Shown: positions 18,673 through 19,314 of the stretch, in pieces
How the letters are laid out: each line of letters begins with the position of its first letter
How positions within the stretch are numbered: the first letter of the stretch is position 1
Assembly: GCA_002293705.1 (NCBI GenBank)
Contig: DBDT01000044.1
Coordinates: forward strand, 1-19,314
Source of the DNA: Candidatus Woesebacteria bacterium UBA925
Lineage (GTDB): Bacteria > Patescibacteriota > Microgenomatia > UBA8517
DNA: 19,314 nt
Direction: 5' to 3'
Translations under genes and position numbers: made by a program
The notes under the pieces: model-generated
Seen by the model: the letters and a program-made list of their open reading frames with translations, nothing else
The model's database searches: none
Told to the model about the DNA's origin: nothing

Positions 18673-19167
18673 ATGCAGAACTTTCCAAAAGTTGTATATA
18701 GAGCTGGAAGCAGTGCAGTGAAGCAAACTACTGCCCAGCTTGCCCAAGCTGCGGCCACTCAGGCGCAAAAGACAATTGAAGTTGCCAAAGCGCAAGTGGG
18801 ACTGCCCGCCCAAGAAGCATCCAAAGAAACTCCTCAAGCTCCACAGCCTGTCCAACAGGCTCCCACTTATGCTGAGCCCCAGATCAACAGAGAAGAAATT
18901 GCAGCAAGAGAGAGGGCAATGCTTCAGCAGCTTGAGGCAAAACTTGCACAAATAAGAGCTAGTCGAGAAAAACAAAATGAAGAATGGAAGAAGCAACAAG
19001 ACCAGGTTATGGCCCCAGTAGCGGCGGAGCCTGAGCCGCAGCTTGGCTTTATTGGTAAAGCCAAAAAAGCCATGGGGCAAATGGGTAAAAAGGCCAAAAC
19101 CTCAGTCACCTCACTTATTCAAAACAGAAAACAAGGTGAGACCAAGGCGGGTAGTACCAAGGGATGA
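18673..19167 (+). CDS. Low-complexity coiled-coil protein, unknown
   Basis: A 164-residue protein rich in Ala, Gln, Lys, Glu and Pro. Residues 10-45 are an Ala/Gln-rich helical stretch, 46-70 a Pro/Gln linker, 72-112 a charged heptad-like helix (INREEIAARERAMLQQLEAKLAQIRASREKQ) likely to form a coiled coil, and the end is a basic Gly/Lys tail. There is no signal peptide or membrane helix. A short hydrophobic motif LGFIGKAKKAMGQMGKKAKT near residue 124 may be an amphipathic helix. The start signals are of the core type; the stop is TGA. I do not recognise a family, and its place between recR and cysS gives no clear functional clue. Confidence 0.75.
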   Translation: MQNFPKVVYRAGSSAVKQTTAQLAQAAATQAQKTIEVAKAQVGLPAQEASKETPQAPQPVQQAPTYAEPQINREEIAARERAMLQQLEAKLAQIRASREKQNEEWKKQQDQVMAPVAAEPEPQLGFIGKAKKAMGQMGKKAKTSVTSLIQNRKQGETKAGSTKG

Positions 19168-19217
19168 GGTTTTGGGTTTATGCATCTCCCTCTTTGTGCT
19201 AATCTAGCCTATTCAAT

Positions 19218-19314
19218 ATGAAGATATTTAACTCATTAACCAAAACAGAAGAAGAATTTGCCCCCCAAAACCCTTCTACTGTCACCATGTACACCTGTGG
19301 TCCAACACACATCT
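19218..19314 (+). CDS. cysS: Cysteinyl-tRNA synthetase, N-terminal fragment
   Basis: The first ~30 codons of a class I cysteinyl-tRNA synthetase. MKIFNSLTKTEEEF and the VTMYTCGPT segment match the family's N-terminal strand and the Cys-Gly-Pro-Thr of the active site, whose Cys is a zinc ligand. The family continues VYDYxHIGN; here the last two codons read His-Ile, which I attribute to an adapter remnant at the contig end. Reliable sequence stops near 19306. No SD is seen before the ATG; a clear -10 box at leaderless spacing is not obvious. The rest of the gene (about 430 residues) lies beyond the window. Confidence 0.93.
   Translation, partial: MKIFNSLTKTEEEFAPQNPSTVTMYTCGPTHI
19307..19314 (+). 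other. Probable adapter remnant at the 3' end
   Basis: The window ends ACACATCT, which is the last 8 bases of the reverse-complemented mosaic end (the same adapter as at bases 1-19). It begins exactly where the cysS translation departs from the near-invariant CGPTVYD. Eight bases could match by chance, hence moderate confidence. Confidence 0.6.

Noticed and set aside
1..19314. UGA recoded as Gly (Gracilibacteria/Absconditabacteria code)
   Set aside because: TGA ends folD, HIT, RNA-adjacent and unknown genes at expected lengths, and no UGA interrupts conserved proteins.
1..19314. CRISPR array, tRNA or rRNA genes, transposase or integrase genes
   Set aside because: No regularly spaced repeats, no tRNA-like cloverleaf or CCA-type 3' end, and no recombinase motif noticed on either strand.

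Overview
The window looks like one contig end-to-end from a small-genome bacterium of the Candidate Phyla Radiation (Patescibacteria; possibly Microgenomates-like, which is an inference I cannot test here). The reasons are the AT-leaning composition, compact single-domain versions of core proteins (EF-Ts of 151 aa, ProRS without the editing insert, YbeY ending right after its last metal-binding His), collapsed versions of classical operons, and many short orphan proteins. UGA, UAG and UAA all act as stops, so this is the standard bacterial code and not the UGA-Gly code of Gracilibacteria/Absconditabacteria. Bases 1-19 are an exact copy of the Nextera transposase mosaic end. The last ~8 bases probably are a remnant of the same adapter, so the true genomic sequence is about 20-19306.

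Layout. 1-1346: 3' end of glyA, then folD (folate one-carbon metabolism). 1345-2688: a hairpin leader, then rpsB-tsf. 2748-4134: two unknown tandem genes that look like distant paralogs. 4179-5933: a SAM methyltransferase, a small membrane protein and frr. 5974-7303: two minus-strand winged-helix-like paralogs, each followed by the same 26-nt palindromic repeat. 7404-8519: rseP. 8562-9877: three small unknown genes. 9947-12267: proS and a yvcK-like gene. 12312-13484: HIT-yqeY-ybeY. 13526-13950: two identical-type promoters driving a small exported/membrane peptide gene and a short structured transcript or 20-codon ORF with a good terminator. 14002-15827: dnaX-ybaB. 15873-17509: a membrane-anchored GH39-like glycosidase and a two-helix membrane protein. 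17554-17928: a minus-strand four-helix membrane protein. 18024-19314: recR, a coiled-coil/disordered protein, and the 5' end of cysS.

The backbone is recognisable. rpsB-tsf-frr-rseP-proS is the usual rpsB-tsf-pyrH-frr-uppS-cdsA-dxr-rseP-proS order with pyrH, uppS, cdsA and dxr missing locally and unknown genes in the gaps. dnaX-ybaB-recR is likewise split by about 2.2 kb.

The most interesting signal is that the window contains two kinds of gene. Housekeeping genes mostly start with ATG, lack a Shine-Dalgarno (SD) sequence, often have a -10 hexamer ending 5-8 nt before the start codon (predicted leaderless mRNAs), and mostly end in TAA. The unknown genes inserted among them have strong SD sequences (GGAGG-like), often use GTG or TTG starts, and end almost always in TAG or TGA. 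That suggests a distinct, lineage-specific gene class, with several paralogous families inside this window, whose expression rules differ from the core genome.
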